A stretch of DNA of 64,000 nucleotides. Origin: Diploscapter coronatus. Taxonomy: Eukaryota; Nematoda; Chromadorea; Rhabditida; Rhabditidae. Below the pieces are notes generated by a model. The model was not told the DNA's origin, ran no database searches, and saw only the letters and a program-made list of their open reading frames with translations. The DNA lies in NCBI GenBank assembly GCA_964036155.1, contig OZ038423.1:3549249-3613248 (forward strand), given 5' to 3'. The position numbers and the translations under genes were made by a program. Shown here piece after piece: positions 1-12,192 of this stretch. How positions within the stretch are numbered: position 1 is the stretch's first letter; each line of letters opens with the position of its first letter.

Positions 1-1947
1 ATATAATTTGTCTTTGAAATAAGCGACTGATGCATGTTCACGCCATTCAGGAGGATCGGGACCTGTAAAATCCTTTGAGTTAATCATTCATGGATTTGTT
101 GATAAGACCTCTTGAAATTTGTCGAGTATTCAAGTCAAATATTTCAAATGATTTCTTTTCATATATTAATCCCTTTTCTCTAATAATTTCGTTGTTAATT
201 CCAAAAGCCTGAATTCCAAAAACCTGAAATCTAAGAAATTATTTTGAATAACGAACATGAGAACTTACTTTATTCTGTGTAGTTGCTACTTGATATGGTG
301 CATACGAATTGTGGAATTTTGCAATCTCTTCGACTGACAAGTTATGAGAATTGAACAAGAATATTCTTCCTTCATATTCATAATTATTTTGATTTTGATA
401 ATGAACTAAATTATTATGAATCGTTTCAAAGTCTCTTACTTAGCTTTCAGCATAATTTCTTACAATAAAATAAAGTTTGATGCGAATTATTGGATGAATT
501 GTCTCCACCAATTTTCAAATGATTGATATTTCGTGCTAATTCATTCATCGTACTATTAACCAATGAGATTTCAATTCTCTTCTGAAATTATAACTTCAAT
601 TTTAGTGATGAATGATTTATTTTCAAAATGAAAAAGAAGCGACATTTTGGATCACCCTCATCAAATTCCCCTAACGGTTTATTATGGATTGAAACCTTGC
701 GGTAATTTTTAGACAGGAGTCATGCATGAGGAGACCCTGTCACACTGATTTTATTTTCCCGTTGTAAAATTTCATTATTTTGAAAAAAGTAATTCATTAC
801 AGAAAATTTAATTTGAATTTCAACTTACGTTTTTAGAAAGAGGATTTGTAGAAGTTGGTATAGGCTTACCACTCGTCTTGACTGAATTTAGTTGACTTCG
901 AAGTTCGAACGCAATTAATGCCTATCAACGTTTTCCTCATGTGTTATATAAAGTGAGCTAATATTAGTCAGTAAGACAAATATTAGGAAGATTATACAAA
1001 TGTACCGTAGGAAATAGGGCACTGATAATTCAATGAAAGTTTAGCAATTCTAACTTATGACATGCAAGTCAACCTTTAACGCAATTTCATATTTTATTAA
1101 AGCAATTAAACTTTCAACTGTTATTACACACATCATTGATTTGATTTGAAACATTAGCAATTAAATGATGAAATATCACACACAGAAGCATACAATCATC
1201 CCTGTCATATTCGATGATTCACTGGGCCCTCCCTTCCCCTCTTTCCTTTTCGCTCTATTTGCGCCTGCTCTCTCCATGTCACATGTTATTTCTCTTTTCT
1301 GACTTTATATAGGGGAAATCACATTCTTGGGACTAAATTTCACCGGATTTTCGATTTGGACCATCTGGACAAAATTACCTTTCTAACCATGTATGATTTG
1401 TGGGGGTACCTTGCAGTTTTTGAGCATTAAGCGTGCACACACTTTACAAAATACTAGTAGTTTTGATTTGATTTTGATATCGAACAAGTGACCCAAAGAC
1501 CCACTTGTCAAATTATTAATCCTTTTGATTCACTCTCCAACTCGCACTCGCTATGAACTGTTTCTTATTTCTTCCTGATTTATTTTTTTTTATTTCAAAT
1601 ACCAAATTTAAAACTGAAATCTATTGATTCGATAACTATCCTAATTCAACAAGTCTCCTAACTTTTCAATTTCTTGAAATTCCTCTAGTTTTTCTTAAAG
1701 AAAGTGCGAGATCCGATTTGAATTTTAGATTCTTTAAAACATTGATGATTCATTTCTTTCTGTCTCAAAATATTGCTCCTTCAGACATCGCTCAGCTGCG
1801 TTACTTTTTGCCATTTAAATATTTTCGATTTTCTCTGTCTCGTGAACGATCATTCTTTCTCTAACTTTCATTTTCCAGCCATTTCCTCTAAACATCTCAG
1901 AGCAAACCATTTCATCTATTTGTTTTATCCTCAAATCGATTTTTAAC
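1..1947. other. No gene recognised
   Basis: AT-rich sequence with no reading frame that shows splice-consistent continuation or a recognisable domain. It probably contains intergenic sequence and possibly unrecognised 5' parts of the following gene, whose first exon I could not place. Confidence 0.5.
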
Positions 1948-2111
1948 TTAAAATTTTAATTTCAGATACCGTATCTCAAATAATGTTCGCCTAAGTCGAA
2001 TATTTTCAAAGCCTAGATCTTTGGATTTTAATGGTGATATGAAGATTTTGGAAACAGCAAATAGGCAAAATTCAAATGCAAATTTTAATAAGGTAAGCTT
2101 TATTTTTTTAG

Positions 2112-3488
2112 AAACTGCAAAATCATATTTTTGAACATCCTGGCAGAGGAAGATTTCATTGCAACTTGTGCAGCAACGAATGGAAAATGCCGTCAAATAT
2201 AGTAAGCCACGCAAAGAAGCATCCGGGTGTTAACTATCAGTTGGGTATTCATTACAGTGACGCAATGATGGTAATTTTTTACTAGTCCTTTATTCAAAAT
2301 TATGTGACTTTAGGAGCTTACGCCTGATAAGTTAGAAAACATATGTGAGAAATATTTTGGAGACGAGGATCTGGGGTACAAATATATTGGAAAAGGTGAC
2401 CTGAAAAACAAGGTTAGCATAAACCAATGAGTGATTTTTGGTCCTTAATTGCGATTGTTAGCAACCACTAGCACAACTTAAAAATATGAAGAACTAGGTG
2501 TTAGTAGTAACTTGCAGTTAATGAGCAAAAATACGGTCACTGATAAATACATATTCATCTTCAGGTTATAGATCCCTATTTTGCAAAGTTGCAAGCAGAG
2601 ATAGAACAATTATTGGGGGTATATTTTAATTTTCAATTTCAATAAAAATGAACAAATTTTAGTTATGCAAACCTCAAGGAACCAGTGCAGATTCAACAAA
2701 GTACTATGTCTATTTCTATACAGCTAGTAAGCAAATTCGATCAATGAATATGGAAAATATGGATGCTGTTAAACTATCTCAAAATATTTTCTATTTCGGT
2801 CAAGCTTCATTTGAGGTAAAAAATTAAAAATTTTGAAAGTTTCAATTGAATGATTTAGGATCGGAAATTCCAACACATTTGACGTGCACGTGGCAAGCTC
2901 TGGAAATTCATGTCCGAAGTAATGCACCAAAAAATCTTCAACTGATTATGTAATTTGTAAATTTTAGCAAGGCATTAATAACGCCATCGAAGGAGCAAAG
3001 CAAATGCTGAAAGACGAAAAATCTGGTCTCAGTCCGAAAGAAAGAAAAATTCTCGAGATAGCTTCCGAAGGAGACGAAATCTTCGTTTTTCGCATAGGTT
3101 TGTAAAAATGTGAAAAATCATGTTAATTGAACTGCAGAAATGCCCAACGAGACACTATACAAAGCCGTTGAAGCTGCATTTCTAACAAGTGGTCCAAATG
3201 GAGGGCTTACAAACATCCAAGTAACATAAATTTTTTGTTATTTCCTTATAGCGACATTTTAGAAAGCGACTTGACCTGATCATCCCAATGGAAATAAATG
3301 GAATGATACTGACAAAGAGAATTTCCACGAGTATTGGCTAAAGAGGTAGGTATTGAAATTTTCCTTATACCAATTAAAAATTTAGATTGCTGGAAACTGA
3401 AAGAGCGCGAGTTCATCGAGCTGGCACCTACGAGAATTTTAGGAAGAAGATGAAAAGAAAATTATTCTTTCAAGTATCTAATCGATAA
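2112..3488 (+). pseudogene. C2H2 / GIY-YIG nuclease-like gene (ANKLE1/LEM-3 type) with two in-frame TGA codons
   Basis: Nine exons can be joined in phase: 2112-2270, 2314-2412, 2565-2618, 2663-2815, 2859-2918, 2968-3097, 3138-3220, 3263-3345 and 3386-3488. The first encodes a classical C2H2 finger (C-x2-C-x12-H-x3-H, from HCNLC). Exons 4-7 resemble a GIY-YIG endonuclease domain: YYVYF (GIY position), FYFGQAS (YIG position), then DRKFQHI with the expected Arg and His, and LTNIQ near the end, as in ANKLE1/LEM-3 nucleases. Those enzymes cut branched or bridging DNA; that role here is inference. Two TGA codons lie in frame, at 2880-2882 (after QHI) and 3272-3274 (after QKAT), yet the frame, splice sites and downstream coding-like sequence continue to TAA at 3486-3488, with AATAAA at 3503. 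Either the gene is a young pseudogene, the stops are read through, or the sequence has errors. The 5' end is not located. Confidence 0.6.
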
Positions 3489-3539
3489 AGATAAAATATA
3501 GTAATAAAGTTGAAGAAATATGAAATTTAATCTGTGCAT

Positions 3540-3554
3540 GTCGCAATTCGCGAC
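3540..3554. promoter_or_regulatory. Palindrome upstream of SL1-like gene
   Basis: GTCGCAATTCGCGAC, an inverted repeat with five-base arms, lies 185 bp upstream of the first SL1-like sequence. A related palindrome (GTCGCAAATTGCGAC, 4398-4412) lies 206 bp upstream of the second. A further shared motif, CTTGCTGCTCA, lies about 60-85 bp upstream of each start. The conservation between two otherwise diverged flanks suggests promoter elements of snRNA type; which factor would bind is unknown. Confidence 0.4.
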
Positions 3555-3724
3555 CTTGTTTTCCTTTTCCTTCGACAATGTTTTAGTTTAAACTCTTTTA
3601 CCACCTCTCCCCTTTTCCCCGAGAAAAGTGAGACATCCTTGCTGCTCAAGGATTGCACTGGTTTATACTTTTTTATTGATTTTACTTTTATTTTTCTTTT
3701 CATTTTTCTTTTATTGGAAATAAA

Positions 3725-3870
3725 GGTTTAATTACCCAAGTTTGAGGTAATCTTCGAGAGACGCACGCCTACACGCAACTAACTTCCGCTTACTTGATAA
3801 GTGCTCAACAGGATTTAATTCTTAACCATTTTTAGTGCACTAACTTATCTGCCTGTCCCCACAATGCATC
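3725..3870 (+). ncRNA. SL1 spliced-leader RNA gene (candidate)
   Basis: Positions 3725-3746 match the conserved nematode SL1 22-nt leader exactly, starting GGTTTAATTACCC and ending AAGTTTGAG. It is followed directly by GTAATC, so a 5' splice donor is present, and TTACC/GGTAA can form the first stem that pairs leader with donor. About 110 nt downstream, CATTTTTAGTG is a plausible Sm-protein site. The sequence after the leader does not otherwise resemble the C. elegans SL1 RNA as I know it, so the 3' end given here is approximate. SL RNAs donate the leader to pre-mRNAs in trans-splicing. The same-strand 5S gene 380 bp downstream supports a 5S/SL locus. Confidence 0.6.
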
Positions 3871-4127
3871 CGGCATCTTGGGCAAAAATTAAATATTTTC
3901 CAGTTTTGCACGGCAGCTTTGTGTCGATTAATATCATTTATGAATAGTCGCAAGTTTCAAATCGTGTCAAAAACTTGCAGCCTGCGCCAATATTCCCATT
4001 TAGTGAAACCACAAATTCAAAGTGATTCAATGCCGTTGAAAAGAAAAAGAGTGACTTTTTATTTTGGAGCTGATTGATATGTATTTCATCCTCCTGGCTA
4101 CTGTGCAGCGTCAAAGACCAAACCGGC

Positions 4128-4246
4128 GCTTACGACCATACCACGTTGAGCACACGCCATCCCGTCCGATCTGGCAAGTTAAGCAACGTCGGGCCTGGTT
4201 AGTACTTGGATCGGAGACGGCTTGGGAATCCCAGGTGTTGTAAGCT
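4128..4246 (+). rRNA. 5S ribosomal RNA
   Basis: A 119-nt sequence from GCTTACGACCATACC to TGTTGTAAGCT matches nematode 5S rRNA nearly throughout, including the internal control region (GTCCGATCTGGCAAGTTAAG) and GATCGGAGACGG. Terminal stems GCTTAC / GTAAGC pair. A T-run (CTTTTT) follows immediately and would terminate RNA polymerase III. Only one copy lies in this window rather than a long tandem array. It is flanked on both sides by SL1-like sequences on the same strand. Confidence 0.95.
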
Positions 4247-4397
4247 TTTTGGAAAAACTTCAGACAAGATTTTATCGTTAAAGATTGGCAATTACGATAA
4301 TCAAGAAATTCATAACTGAACTAGTTATAAATTTCCAACCCATTTCCTTCTTTTCCTTTTCACTAAATATTCCAGGTTAGATATTTTTGCTAGTTCT

Positions 4398-4412
4398 GTC
4401 GCAAATTGCGAC
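4398..4412. promoter_or_regulatory. Palindrome upstream of second SL1-like copy
   Basis: GTCGCAAATTGCGAC is a perfect inverted repeat with seven-base arms around a central A. It occupies the same relative place as the palindrome at 3540-3554 and is followed by the same ACCTT. The copy supports duplication of an SL1 unit including its upstream control region. Confidence 0.35.
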
Positions 4413-4603
4413 CTTCGATTTTTTCTATTTCGTAGAAAGGGTTACAATTTTTCATATGATCAGATTGAGTCTTCTCCTATGTTAGAAAATATTTTCTTCT
4501 GGATCTTCCTTGCACTTTCTGCCTGCAGATAAAGGGAGCTTGCTTGCTGCTCACAGAATTTATTTTTTATTTATAATTTCTTATTTTTCTTAGTTTAAAT
4601 AAA

Positions 4604-4740
4604 GGTTTAATTACCCAAGTTTGAGATCGGCCAACGTCAACTACTGCCCTAACTATCCGCTTACTTGGCTTCACACACACTGGCACACAATCTAACAGCG
4701 ACCCATTTCCACTTGGAGCTTCAATGGCAATTGGTAATTC
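4604..4740 (+). pseudogene. Second SL1-like copy, splice donor lost
   Basis: Positions 4604-4625 carry the same exact 22-nt SL1 leader, preceded by AAATAAA as in the first copy. The leader is followed by ATCGG rather than GT, so both the 5' splice donor and the leader stem are lost. About 40-50 nt downstream both copies share CCGCTTACTTG, so this is a diverged duplicate rather than a reverse-transcribed trans-spliced mRNA. It could not donate a leader by the normal mechanism. Confidence 0.5.
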
Positions 4741-4869
4741 AAAGTGTTTGGCTTATTTGGAATGATTTTATTCATCGTCTTCAAGAGAGTTACAAAATTA
4801 TATGACAAAGTTGCGATTAAAGCTGAAGATCCATCGACAAGTGTTAGCAATGAAAACTATGATCTATAA
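4738..4869 (+). other. Possible orphan terminal exon (membrane segment plus short tail)
   Basis: An open frame encodes a hydrophobic stretch (GLFGMILFIVF) followed by a charged tail ending SNENYDL and TAA at 4867-4869. AATAAA follows at 4895. This looks like the last exon of a membrane protein, but no upstream exon with matching phase was found, because the second SL1-like copy lies directly upstream. It may be a fragment or chance. Confidence 0.2.
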
Positions 4870-5869
4870 ACCATTTACTAGGTAATTGGTAGTTAATAAA
4901 ACTTCAGAAACTCATATGTTTTAGATTCAAAATGCCAATATATCTTCGATATGCACAGAAATCATAAGTATATGATTTGAGATACTATGAAAGACGTGAG
5001 AAAATATTATGTTTCACAATTTATGCACCATTAATGAGAAGGAAGATATTGCATAACTTCAAAAATTATTGCAACAATGTTTAAAATATACCTGTGCGAA
5101 GTTTCGTCCCTAACAAAACAATGGAACCGAAACGAGATACAAATGTAAAGCAAAAACGAATAATGGCAAGAGAATTTGTAGCGATTCCTATACAATCTCA
5201 GAATACAAAGATTAGGCTATTTCAAGAAATGAGAAATAGGTACGAATAAATCCAATGTGGATACCAAAGACTCAACGCCTAGAGGCAGAGATCCATCGTC
5301 CATTTGTGGGAACAACCAGCTGAATAATCGGGAAGCTTTCTGAAATTTCGAAATGCATCAACTTACATTCCTTGGGGGCAATTTGTGAAAGTAACCACTC
5401 TTGACAAGGATATGTTTTTCAGAAACTATTTCGCTCAAAGTAGCTACTCTTAAAAGTTGCAATCCTTGAATGTTAGCGAGACTTCTGAACACATATTTCC
5501 TAAGACCAATTATTTTTTTTTAAATTGAGGTTGTTCAAGCAAAGAAAAGTAGATTAATGATGAGATGAATTATCTGAAACATTTTTCATTCGAAAATTTA
5601 TGAAATTAGAACTCGCTGTACTCTCTTCTGTTCCTCAAAAAACCGTTGCAGAAGGGGTATCCTAGAGATTAACAACTGTGTCTCTGCGTCTCTGAACCTC
5701 GTATCTCTCCTTTACCTTTAGCGAATACGCGTCCCGTCCCTTTCAGCAAGTCTTTTTTCAAAGACAATGAAGACTATTTGAGCTTTCTCTATTCGGATTA
5801 CTAGTTAATTGAAAAAGTATTGAGTGCCTCTTTGAAATGAAACATCAGATGAGAGTGTGGTGTAATTTT
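4870..5869. other. No supported gene
   Basis: AT-rich spacer between the SL/5S locus and the 3' end of the hedgehog-related gene. A short open frame starting near 5120 (MEPKRDTNVKQ) has no homologous look or splice partner and is not annotated. Confidence 0.4.
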
Positions 5870-8800
5870 CTATAGATTCGTCTTGCAATATTTTATTACC
5901 TGATAAACGGAGAAGAATGTTTGCTGTAGCGATTTAATGGCGAGGTTCGAGTGACACGACGATACGACACCATTCACGAAGATGTCGCCTGTCGCTGTCA
6001 ATGGGGCATAGTAGCCGTCTCGAACCACCTATTTTCTTTCTGTTATTATAGTATTTATGGGTCTGGCATCGTTAAAAATGATTTTTGTCCATTTCATTAT
6101 CAATCAAATTGAAGCATAAGCCAAATCATTTGACTTTCGAAATAGTGAGCATAATTTATGCTGCCTATTTGGAAACCACATGCCATCATGACACGAAATA
6201 TCGGCAAAATAGGGTAGGAAATGGTCGGGTAAGGTATTTTTATCGCAATATTTCGTTATGCTCGGGTGGAGATGTAACGCGTTTTCCAATTTGTCTCTAC
6301 GCAGTATTTTCAAAATTGAAAAATCTTGCCCTCCGAATTTTGACGATCTTCTTCGGTTTCAACTTCATCTTTTCCCTGTCCAGCTCACTGACGCACTGAT
6401 TGACTTTCAGGTCCTTTGCGTATTTCAGTTTGAGACCCTCCTTCAATCCGCAATTTGTCACGTAGATCAAGTGATAATCAGTCAGCTCGATTGCGGTGCC
6501 TTCTTCCTGAAATTCAAGTCATAAAATTGATTGGAAACAGATAAGTTTCAAATTCTTTTCTGATGATTTGTGATCATACTTTATGTCTAAAAATAAAAAT
6601 CGTTCTTTAAAAAAAAAATCGCGATCATCGGATCTATTCTTTCTATGAAATGTCCTCTAAATCGATCTTTAAATCGCCGAATCATTTTCAATTTTCTAGA
6701 AATCTCAAATACCGTAATGATTTCGTTGAACTCCGCCTGTTCATCGTCGACCCTGTGCATGAACATGATGATCGGCGAGAATTGTACCTGCAATTCATTG
6801 TTCAATAGGCATTTATTGTCTATAAGAGATCAAAATGATCAAATCTGTAGCAGGTTTGTCTCGTAAATGTGTGGATTTGCCCCCTGAAAATTGACAAATT
6901 GCCTACCATCGCCTCGTCGGCACTCAGAACGAGATCTCCCACTCGCAGGTCTTTGACGCGCTTTGGACCGGACGGTGTCGAGACCTAGGTTAATTAGGTT
7001 GATGAATGGATGAGTGTTAGCACTGATCTATGAAATAGTGGATAATGGATTTGTAGAAATATCTCTCGTATTTGCAAAACGAGACTGAACGGAATTTCAA
7101 ATTACACACAACTCTCTGCTTCCTCAGACCTCTTCAACTTTCGTTTTCAACAACATGCATCACTATAACACGTAGTGTATTGCATGTATATTTTATGCTA
7201 GAAGGAAGAGGGGATATTTTAGTTGCAAAATCTCTGAAATTGTTACCCAAGGCCACAATGAAAGAATCAATTCCTATTTTTGAACAATAACTTTCCTCTC
7301 GTTTGAAACTTATTTACAATCAATTTTACCAGTTTATGGATGTTACAATTTACTCACTTCCATTTTGCCGCTGAAGCACGTGAACTTTGAGAAGGCTCCG
7401 TTCATCTGGAATTTCAGTGATAAACCATGAAATAGTTTTGTTTGGTTACTGTTCCCGGGTAACTTGAGTAGTACGATGGATAGCTCGGGTAACTGGGGTA
7501 GCTAGGAAAACTGGGACTTGGATATGAATATGCGGGTGCAGCCGGAGCCTGTGCGTAGGCGGGTGCAGCTGGGGGTGGAAGAGCGTACGATCCCGCTCCC
7601 GACGCTACTGGGGATGAGTAGGCTGGAATGGGTGCAGGCGGAACTAAATTCGTTAAATTTGTTGATGTGTTTGACAAGATTGGAAAAAAACTATTTAACT
7701 ACAGTATATCGTTCCTTTGGTATTCTCGATTCAATTAAATACATATTTTCTCCGAATAATGTATGACACAGATTCAGGATGGTCATTAACCAATCAGGTC
7801 CAAACAGATTTCCAGTCAGAATGAAGAAAAAAACTTTAGGGGAGATGGTGCGTGCACAGGACAAAATTTTTCTATGGAAAAGTAACAAATAAGGGAGTAC
7901 GTATGAGGGAATCTTGGCGAAATGTGTTTGGAATAAAAGGATACACGCTGAACTTGTGGCTTAAAGACTGCCTACGTCCTGAACGAAGACATAAAACTGA
8001 TACCCGGATAGTTGACAGATCCATACGATACTGCCTGCTGAGTTCCATCGGCAATGCTGGACAGCGATCCAGCATAGCTCGTGTCAGCAGCTGGTTGGGC
8101 TAAAGCAATCGGCTGCTGGGCTACCGACTGAGAAATCAACCCGGAGTCAGATCCTGTCGAGTAGGAGGCTGATCCGCCGCTACTGAAATTGATGTCACAT
8201 TGATATTTTGGGGTTTCTCAATTTTTCAATTCTATTAGAAACTATGAGAATCCTTCATTGCCTGTCATTGGATACATTCTGATATCTAATTTCCTGAAGC
8301 ATACGCTAAACAGTTCTTGGCTTTGACTTGCTGAGACAATCCGAGATGATTCAATTTCGAGTGATGGAAAGATTTTAGCGCATTCAAGAGCATGCTCGCA
8401 TCCGGAGGAAAGCTATAGAACCTCAAATGCGTAGAAGTATGCAAAGGTGTCCAAGCGTATTTGCTTTATTACACATGGTCAAAACTTGTGCGAATGCGAA
8501 ACTCTTTTCAAGTTACGCGAACGATACCTAATGACATCGCCTCCTTGGATAGTCGGTGCGAGAGGCCCGGAGACTGAGTATGTGTTCGAAGCGCGTGCAG
8601 CTGGAGGGAGTCCCTGTTGAACGATTTGCTGATCCGCGTAGCCCTTATTTGAACAATTTATTTCTGACAATTATCTATGGAGGACGAAATTTGGCATGGG
8701 AACGATATGCAAGAAAGATAGGTTATTATTATATAGAAGAAGGAAGAGTCAGTCATTTCTTGTTAAGTTTTTTGAAAGGACGTTTCTGCCATGCTCGGTG

Positions 8801-11800
8801 AGGTTGCTATCTACCTTTCTTCTGCTACCCACTACATAGTCCCTGTCTTCATCCTTCGTGGGGAAGGGCCACAGCCCTCCGCCTCCACCTCCGAGGTGCC
8901 CTCTAGTGCGTCTGAATTTCCCAATAATCTTGGTGCTGAATCATTCTCAAAACTCCTCTTTTAAATGTCTGAAGTTTTCTATGGTAAAAAATAACTGGCA
9001 TTAATCAATTAGAATCTGTCATTGAGAAAATCCATGTGTTCAGAGACAGTTTACTTCCCGCATCTTTCAGGTTTATCAGTTGTTCTGGTGTACTGAAGGC
9101 TAAAAGAAATTACTTCCTCTTGATCGCCCTCAATATCGGATATTCGCTATAGTCCGAGTCTTCGGAATTCTCATCCCCGGCGTTATAATATTCCTCGATA
9201 GCTTCACGAAGCATGGCACGTCGTTTCGAAGAAATCGGAGCACGACGACGACTGGAAGATTCGCGGCTGTCGAAGTCATAAGGAGGGTCACGCATTGAGG
9301 GTCTGCAAATAGTCGGTTTTCTGAAGGTAAACAGCCTCGCGTATTTTCTCAGAAGAATAAGTGGTCGTGACATCGACTAGTTTTCAATATTTATCTCATA
9401 AGGCTTTATTATTAGAGATACGGTTACGTTGAAGTACTAGTGAAAAGCCATTAATGCAATTGGGAAAAATTCGAAACCATATCTCACCCATCGATAACGT
9501 CGTCGAAATCTTTGAAGTTGGACGTGTAGGATTTTCTTGCGTAACGAGGAGGAGTACATGGGAGACGGTGGATGGACACGACGTATTGAACACTGAAAAG
9601 TGATCATTTTTGCAAAATAATTGTCGCTATACCGATTATCAGAAGAGACTGTCTTCTTGACTTCCTTGATCACATCGAAATTACCGCTTCCCTTTTCGAT
9701 GAATCCACCGGTGTAGCTGAAAGTTAACGTTTACCTACAACTATTCGAATATTTTATTTTACCTATCACCCGGGTCCAGAGGAATATTCTTGACCAAAGT
9801 TGACAGCATCATCGGTCGAAATGTGCAGCATTCAGTTTTTAGACTGAAATTAGCTTTTTATTTTCAGCTATATTTCTAGAAAATGTATATCAAATATTTT
9901 ACTTTCTTCGTTATTGCATTGCATTAAACTGTTCAAAAAGCTAATAAACTCTCTTTTAAAAACTTCAGTGTTTTGATAATCTTATATGAAAGGTAATATC
10001 GGCCCCATAAAAATAGCTTAGATAAGTTTCACGAACTTGGTGATCAAATTGAGTTTTAGTAATAATTTATTTTTTCCAATGATCACCTATATTTATCAAT
10101 TATCTAACGAATTCAACTCATTTCCTACGTTCTATGGGTTCCATTGTTGATTTCGAGAAAACCACTCGTCCAGGCATCCCCGGCTATGCACACAACTTCC
10201 TTGAATGGATCGCAATTCTGAAAGAGAGATGTTCATTAGTCTGCTATTAGATGTAAATATTGAGTCTTTCTTCAGATTTTTCAAGTGAAAAGAAGAACTC
10301 CTCTTCTAAAATATTTACTCCAATTTTCGCGGTAAGTCGTCCATTTTCGAAAGGTTAAGAGCCTTCTGTAATAGACCTAGAGGCAGACATTCGACTAAAA
10401 CGAGAACTCGAAAATTATAGAAGGGAGTTCGCAATAGACTTTTAATGGAATAATTTTGCTTTATGGAATCCGTAAGGATGAGTTGGCTTAAGTCCTGCCT
10501 AGGTCTGTTCTGAATTGGTTTTAACCAAATACAAGAAACGCCATTTCCTTATTCCCAATTTCATATATGATCACAGGCTCCTCTTTCGTGCCTTTTGTGC
10601 TACATGGTCACTGTCCATTTTCAGCCACCTGCCCTCAATCCCTCTGCCTTTCTCTGTCCTCTCTCGATATCCCTTATTCTCTCCCTCATCTCTCAAGGAT
10701 TGCACTTTCACATTCGATGACTTGTAAACATAAACTGCAAGAGAACAGCTTAGTCGGTAATTTATGAACGACTATACGGAAGGAGAGTAGAGTCTAGGGC
10801 TGAAAACGTGAAATTTCGACTTTTTTGGAAAGAAATATTTCCTGAAAAATTTTGACGGAGTCATAACAATTCAAATAAATCGTCTGCTATTTTCGCTGGA
10901 AAACGTTTGATTGAAATGATACGTTTCAAAATATTTCGAATACCAGTCATTGGGATTTTTTAGATTATCTATTTTAAAATCTGTTGTTTTGAAGATTATC
11001 AAGACTCAAATTGCTCTTATATTATGACAAAATCTGTTTCGGTATTCGAGCGGCAATATTTTTACAATTTAACAGATCACTGAATTTATACAAATTGGTG
11101 GATAAGTTAAAAAATTTTTCTTTATCTTAAACGGTGAAATTTTCAAACGATTTACTTTCAACTATCTTTTTTTATTAACCCCTCTAAATTTTTCCTAAAT
11201 CATTTCCTTATTGTGCTATGCAACGATGTTTAGTTCTTCTTCCAAATTCTATCTATTCCTGGCTAATGAAACCTGAACGATCTGTATATTCTTGGAAGAT
11301 GGAGCCAATTATGGCTGCTGTGAAAAGCGCGTGCGAGATTTGCGGCGAAAGTGATCAACTCATTGAGAAGTGCAGCCGAAAGGCGAATTATGCGAGACGA
11401 GACGAAATTGGAGGTCAGGAAAAAACAGACAGTCAAATTAGGCAAATAAGCGTGCACTTAGAGTTCAGGTAAAGAAAAACGTACGCAGAATCCCGTTCTC
11501 GTAGCTTTCCCTCAAAAACTCACTTCCACAACCGGTCAGAGGGCAATTGAACTGTAGGAGAAAAAGAGTTTGATATCGATTTTACTATCAATTAAAAAGG
11601 ATACTGAAATGCAAAAATATCTAAAGTTAGAAAGATGAATTTGTTAGGAGTAAAATTGATAAGCCTCTAATTTCTACAAGTATAGGAAAATACTTGAAAT
11701 ATCGTTGGAGCTTTTCTTTAGAGGTCTTACAGAATGTATGTTGTTGCTAGATAAGCATTCAGCCGATGTTACGATCATAAAATTGTTGAATAACCTACAA

Positions 11801-12192
11801 TCTTCACATCCTTCTCTTTCGTCGTGCTGCGCCGAAATCGTCTCGCAATCGCTGAATCTCTAGATCGATGCAAGCACGGAGGCGATGAGCAATAGATTTC
11901 TGAAAAGCGATTGATTATTTGGTTTGCCATATCTTATGTTTCAGATCTAACTTCGGGTCAATAAAGAAAATCTGAATTAATATGTAATACTAAGTTGTCG
12001 AAAACCTTAATCTCGAAATATTTATGAATCCTTTATGAACATACGAGGTTTGCCGGAATTATCGATGCTGATTTTGTAGGGAACTGCCGACTCTCCACAT
12101 GAGCCGCCTTCTCGAACGAGCACACTCACTGGCGAAACGATTTGGAGCAGAAATAAAGCTGTCGAAACAGACAGCCAATGCAGATGGAGCAT
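5870..12192 (-). CDS. Hedgehog-related protein, Warthog-type N-terminal domain plus Hint/Hog autoprocessing domain
   Basis: Exons on the minus strand run from 12192 (ATG; MLHLHW, signal peptide with core TALFLLQIV) to about 5870. The N-terminal part has SCGESAVPY, QIYCSSPPC, FNCPLTGCG, ECCTFRPMM, YTGGFI and YVVSIHRLPC, the cysteine pattern of nematode Wart-type domains. A linker rich in Gly, Ala, Pro and Tyr (repeats of YPS near 7470) leads to the Hint domain: CFSGKME (cleavage cysteine, 7358-7405), KRVKDLRVGDLVLS, FSPIIMFMHR, IELTDYHLIYV and YYAPLTATGDIFVNGVVSSC. Hint domains cleave the preprotein and can attach a sterol; nematode relatives act in cuticle and epidermis. Exons 6330-6506 and 5870-6028 are joined by a GC donor (AGG/GCAAGA). 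The phase between exons near 11273 and 10217 does not close, so one small exon is probably missing. The C-terminus may extend past 5870 through a donor at TATCAG/GTAATA. About 680 aa. QUA-1 is the main alternative relative. Confidence 0.85.

Noticed and set aside
4604..4740. Second SL1 sequence read as a reverse-transcribed copy of a trans-spliced mRNA
   Set aside because: Upstream promoter-like motifs and a downstream motif are shared with the first SL1 copy, so gene duplication fits better.
5120..5240. Short frame MEPKRDTNVKQKRIM
   Set aside because: No domain, no continuation across a phase-matched intron.
9110..9373. Separate gene ending with IKRK and TAA
   Set aside because: A donor AGGAA/GTAATT just before the stop joins in phase to the Gly-rich exon at 8829-8911, making one hedgehog-related gene.
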